The notes beneath the pieces are model-generated. The model was given only the letters and a program-made list of their open reading frames with translations. It was not told the origin of the DNA and ran no database searches. A program made the position numbers and the translations under genes. Shown here one piece after another: positions 36,678-39,118 of a DNA stretch of 39,118 bases. Position 1 is the stretch's first letter. The number at the start of each line of letters is the position of its first letter. The DNA is from Temnopleurus reevesii. Lineage: Eukaryota > Echinodermata > Echinoidea > Temnopleuroida > Temnopleuridae. The stretch lies in the NCBI GenBank assembly GCA_036244855.1, contig BQKZ01001033.1, positions 58,210-97,327 on the forward strand, in the 5' to 3' direction.

Positions 36678-37147
36678 GTCCAGATCAAGAAAGCATACCT
36701 TCTGTTGGAGTAGGTGTAGGTGCTGGTCAAGAAGCAGGTGTGATAGCAGGTGTCGGAGTAGGACCAGTGGTCAGCCAACCAAACACAATCCCTTCAGTTC
36801 CTCGGGTCGAAACAACTGAGCAAGAGACAGTTCCACCCGTACCACCTAAAACACAAGAAGCTCCAACCGTTGCTGGTATACCACACTCTGTAGTTGATCC
36901 TGGTGTGATTGAAGGGCCACTAAACGATGGGTCTCCAATGGTCATTTATCCATGGAATAGTCCTGGATCTAATCGAGGGAATAACTTCGCTCAGCCAACC
37001 CACGGTGCAGGACCCATACCAAGTATTAATGATGTGATGCAGAACGGACAATGTGCTATAACATGTGATCAGCTGAATCACTTACAAGGATTGGTCGATG
37101 TCTTATCACAAGGACAAGAAAACATTCTTACCAGAATGACTGATATG
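36678..37147 (+). CDS. thbs1: Thrombospondin exon: linker, Cys-X3-Cys and oligomerisation coiled coil
   Basis: The acceptor is the second of two close AGs (acaag, tgtag); using tgtag gives phase 1, which joins G from exon 15669-15828 as TTC-G|GT-CCA. The exon encodes 156 residues. First comes a low-complexity stretch rich in Val-Gly (VGVGVGAG, AGVGVGPV), then a Pro/Thr-rich linker (TTEQETVPPVPPKTQ). The end is CAITCDQLNHLQGLVDVL followed by further hydrophobic heptad positions. This matches the CGISCDEL trimerisation segment of TSP-1, where the two Cys form interchain disulphides; here they are at 37052-37054 and 37064-37066. Subgroup A thrombospondins are trimers, so a trimer is inferred. 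The donor is ATG|GTAAGA, phase 0. The acceptor tract is weaker than at the other exons, and an extra small exon in the preceding 20.8-kb intron cannot be excluded. Confidence 0.87.
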
Positions 37148-37939
37148 GTAAGAGTAATACCTAACAGAAAATGAATTTATTGATACTGTTTATTATTATA
37201 TAATATTATTTTAGCCTATTAAAAAATATAAAAACTTTTATTCACTGTATTTTCAGATAAAATTGAATCGTATTCAAATTATTACCCTGTTATTTGTTTA
37301 GTTTGTTCATTGGAAAAAAAAAGACAAAAATAATGATATACAAAGTTGCCTGCTCTTGTGAGCGTAGATAATTCAATTAAAACAATATAAATAATCTCAC
37401 GATACCTCACAAGAATTTAGTCTTATTCTTATAATATTTTTCTTATTTCTTAATAAAATCACAATTCTCTTCAGTTGGCATTTCGGATGTTATAAAGTTT
37501 ATTAATCAGACTTCATATAGAGCTGGGTAATACGTGACAATCAGGATATCATGTCTGATGGTTGATGAGAGTATAATTGGCATGCAGAGATCCTAACCGT
37601 TCTGAAAAAAAAAATGCATGATGATGTGAATTAAAATCTGAATCACCAAACAGGTGAACCAAACATCTGAGAGCAAGTCTGATAATAATTCACTTGCTTT
37701 TCCTCATGATAAAATATTATTTCGTCTTCAAATAGTACTACAATACTTTAATTTGTCAATACATAATTCAAAAGAACATGCGAGCAGAGCTTGTGGTTAC
37801 AAACATGTGTGTTTATTTTGATAAACAAGACAGCGTAATATAGTTTACCCTCGTTCAGTTTTCTATAAATGTATGTTCAAACTTTTCTTCTTTCATGCAA
37901 GAGTATTTGATTATATTCTGATTTTATTGCTTTCACCAG
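37148..37939 (+). other. 792-bp intron between coiled-coil and VWC exons
   Basis: Bounded by GTAAGA and tttcaccag; AT-rich with no repeat or other feature recognised. Confidence 0.85.
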
Positions 37940-38056
37940 GATAATAGAATTCCAAACCAGACCCCTCCATGGCTAGATGGGTGCTTTTATAAAAATGAGA
38001 TCAAGCAAAACTTCGAGCAGTGGAAAGATGACTCGTGTACAACGTGTGAATGCAAC
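37940..38056 (+). CDS. thbs1: Thrombospondin exon: first half of von Willebrand C domain
   Basis: Acceptor tttcaccag and donor GTAAGT bracket exactly 39 codons, phase 0 at both ends. After a short lead (DNRIPNQTPPWL) the peptide shows the VWC signature: a Cys in DGCFYKNEIK, a conserved Trp in EQWKDDSC, then CTTCEC. TSP-1 and TSP-2 have the equivalent motif (W..DSC..C.C) directly after the coiled coil. The presence of VWC sets this protein in subgroup A rather than the pentameric subgroup B (TSP-3/4/COMP), which lack VWC. The rest of the domain and any type 1, EGF-like, type 3 and C-terminal modules would be beyond the right edge. NELL proteins also have TSPN-coil-VWC, but the sequence of the coil and the FVFG strand fit TSP better. 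Confidence 0.88.
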
Positions 38057-38204
38057 GTAAGTATTACACTTGTTATAAGAATGTTGTCCGATTTGTCTAC
38101 CCAATTTTATCAATCACTTTGGTTTCAAAGGAGCAACAATCGTAGTTCTAATATCCCATCGAAAAAAACATTTCATCTTTGTTAGCATATACGAATTTTG
38201 TCAT

Positions 38205-38398
38205 AGGCCCCAGTCGCATAGAAGCCCGAAAGCAACACGATTCAACACGACTCTTTGTTCACTTCACAGTTAGACCCCAGTCACATAGGGCCCCTGAAGC
38301 AACACGATTCAACACGACTCTTTGTTCACTTCACAGTTAAGTGCCTGAAAACAAAGATTCATGTTGAACTGTGTTCAGTCGGGGGCCTCTATGTGACT
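38205..38398. mobile_element. Partly duplicated 130-bp-family MITE
   Basis: The left end occurs twice in tandem: GGCCCCAGTCGCATAGAAGC and, 76 bp later, ACCCCAGTCACATAGGGCCC. Both are followed by GAAGCAACACGATTCAACAC. A single right end GGGGGCCTCTATGTGACT closes it. It is diverged and duplicated. Confidence 0.75.
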
Positions 38399-38449
38399 CA
38401 TTCATCTATGACGAGCCCATTTAGTCTGAATCGACCGATCATCATGTCA

Positions 38450-38977
38450 AATAGACCGGTTTACTAATAGATTCAAATTTATGCACGTTTCTTGCCAACG
38501 CTTGTAGTTACGCGGTATTTCTTAAACCGCTTAGTAACAATTGAACGGCAGAACTTGGAATCTAGTTTGTGTATATTACTTGTTGCTCTGTCTGGCAAGA
38601 CTCAGGCAAATTCTCAGGTTGTTAAGAACAACCATTGTGTACTGAGAACGCATGCAATAGACCACTTTCGTAATGTATTCAAATTTATTCATGTTTGCCC
38701 CAAGACGAACTATATATTCAGTTGCCAAAAGAGAATGAGAGAACAATCGTGAGAATGCAAATTGCATACATTAGCGTTGCTAGGTTGGACAAACATCGGA
38801 GCTTGACCAACCTAGCAACAACCACTTCATGCTTTCCACATTTCTTCTTTTGAAACACGATTATTTTATATCAGGTGAACAAATATTTTGTCATTGTGCA
38901 TTTGACAAAGAAGCGTGCATAAAATTTGAATGCATTACGGAAGTGTTCTATTTGGATCTATTATTAAACCCGCTTAT
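38450..38977. mobile_element. Longer GGCGGGTTTACT-family element
   Basis: Left end AATAGACCGGTTTACT; right end TTAAACCCGCTTAT (38964-38977). About 528 bp, with interior TAGTTACGCGGTATTTC and CCTAGCAACAACCACTTC. ORFs inside it (38492-38752, 38829-39011) are not credible proteins. Confidence 0.6.
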
Positions 38978-39006
38978 CATGGAACGAGCAGTGACGAGTC
39001 GACTGA

Positions 39007-39118
39007 AATAGGCGGGTTTACTAATAAATGCAAATTTTATGCATACCTCTAACACAAAGGTTGTTCTTGACAACCCGAAAGCTTGCCCGAGGCTTGCCCG
39101 ACATAGCAACAAGTAATG
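39007..39118. mobile_element. TIR element AATAGGCGGGTTTACT, cut by the window end
   Basis: Near-identical to 20234-20341 for all 108 shared bases, including the internal 11-bp duplication. The right end is outside the window. Confidence 0.85.

Noticed and set aside
1368..38056. The gene as NELL (also TSPN, coil, VWC)
   Set aside because: The FVFG strand, CAITCDQL coil start and W..DSC..CEC pattern fit TSP-1/2 better than NELL, whose coil begins with a different Cys pattern.
38450..39011. 86-aa and 60-aa frames as small genes
   Set aside because: They lie inside a repeated inverted-repeat element; similar chance frames occur in other copies (for example 33805-33999).

Overview
The window looks like animal nuclear DNA, AT-rich and intron-dominated. 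It is most likely from an invertebrate deuterostome, probably an echinoderm. Evidence for this is a protein gene split into exons with clean GT/AG borders and multi-kilobase introns, tRNA-headed SINEs with Pol III B boxes, many short inverted-repeat (MITE-like) elements, microsatellites and long poly-G runs. The echinoderm assignment rests on the general style of the SINE and repeat content and is an inference. There are no operons and no bacterial features.

One gene is supported. It lies on the + strand, runs through most of the window and is open at both ends. It encodes a thrombospondin of the TSP-1/TSP-2 (subgroup A) type. Four internal exons are visible: 1368-1948 (bulk of the laminin-G-like TSPN domain), 15669-15828 (last TSPN strand plus start of the linker), 36678-37147 (Val/Gly- and Pro-rich linker, Cys-X3-Cys and oligomerisation coiled coil) and 37940-38056 (first half of the von Willebrand C domain). 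All junction phases agree (entry phase 1, then 0, 1, 0, exit phase 0). Together they give about 442 residues without a stop. The signal-peptide exon lies upstream; the rest of VWC and any TSR, EGF-like, type 3 and C-terminal domains would lie downstream. The product should be a secreted, disulphide-linked oligomeric matrix glycoprotein.

The remaining roughly 97% is intron: 1-1367, 1949-15668 (13.7 kb), 15829-36677 (20.8 kb, with a 470-N gap at 20342-20811), 37148-37939 and 38057-end. It is full of repeats. (a) A 130-bp Harbinger-like MITE family with TIR starting near GCCCCGGTCACATAGG and TAA/TTA target sites (7012, 8074 partial, 15884, 36314, 38205). (b) A family with TIR AATAGGCGGGTTTACT (20234, 33837, 34744, 38450, 39007). 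(c) A 179-bp MITE at 11451. (d) A near-identical 129-bp pair at 11796 and 12841. (e) A long-TIR element at 26102-26795. (f) tRNA-derived SINEs at about 10021-10262 (-), 13333-13398 (-) and 21845-22135 (+). (g) Minisatellites at 14474-14891 (about 46 bp) and 23605-23840 (100 bp).

The most unusual spot is 15789-16126. A 51-bp unit that carries the end of the second exon together with its splice donor GTAAGT is repeated four times in frame, and a MITE has landed in the second copy, destroying that donor and adding a stop. The other point of note is 7102-8921, where a segment is duplicated directly across a single N and the copies differ by element presence/absence. This looks like two uncollapsed haplotypes.
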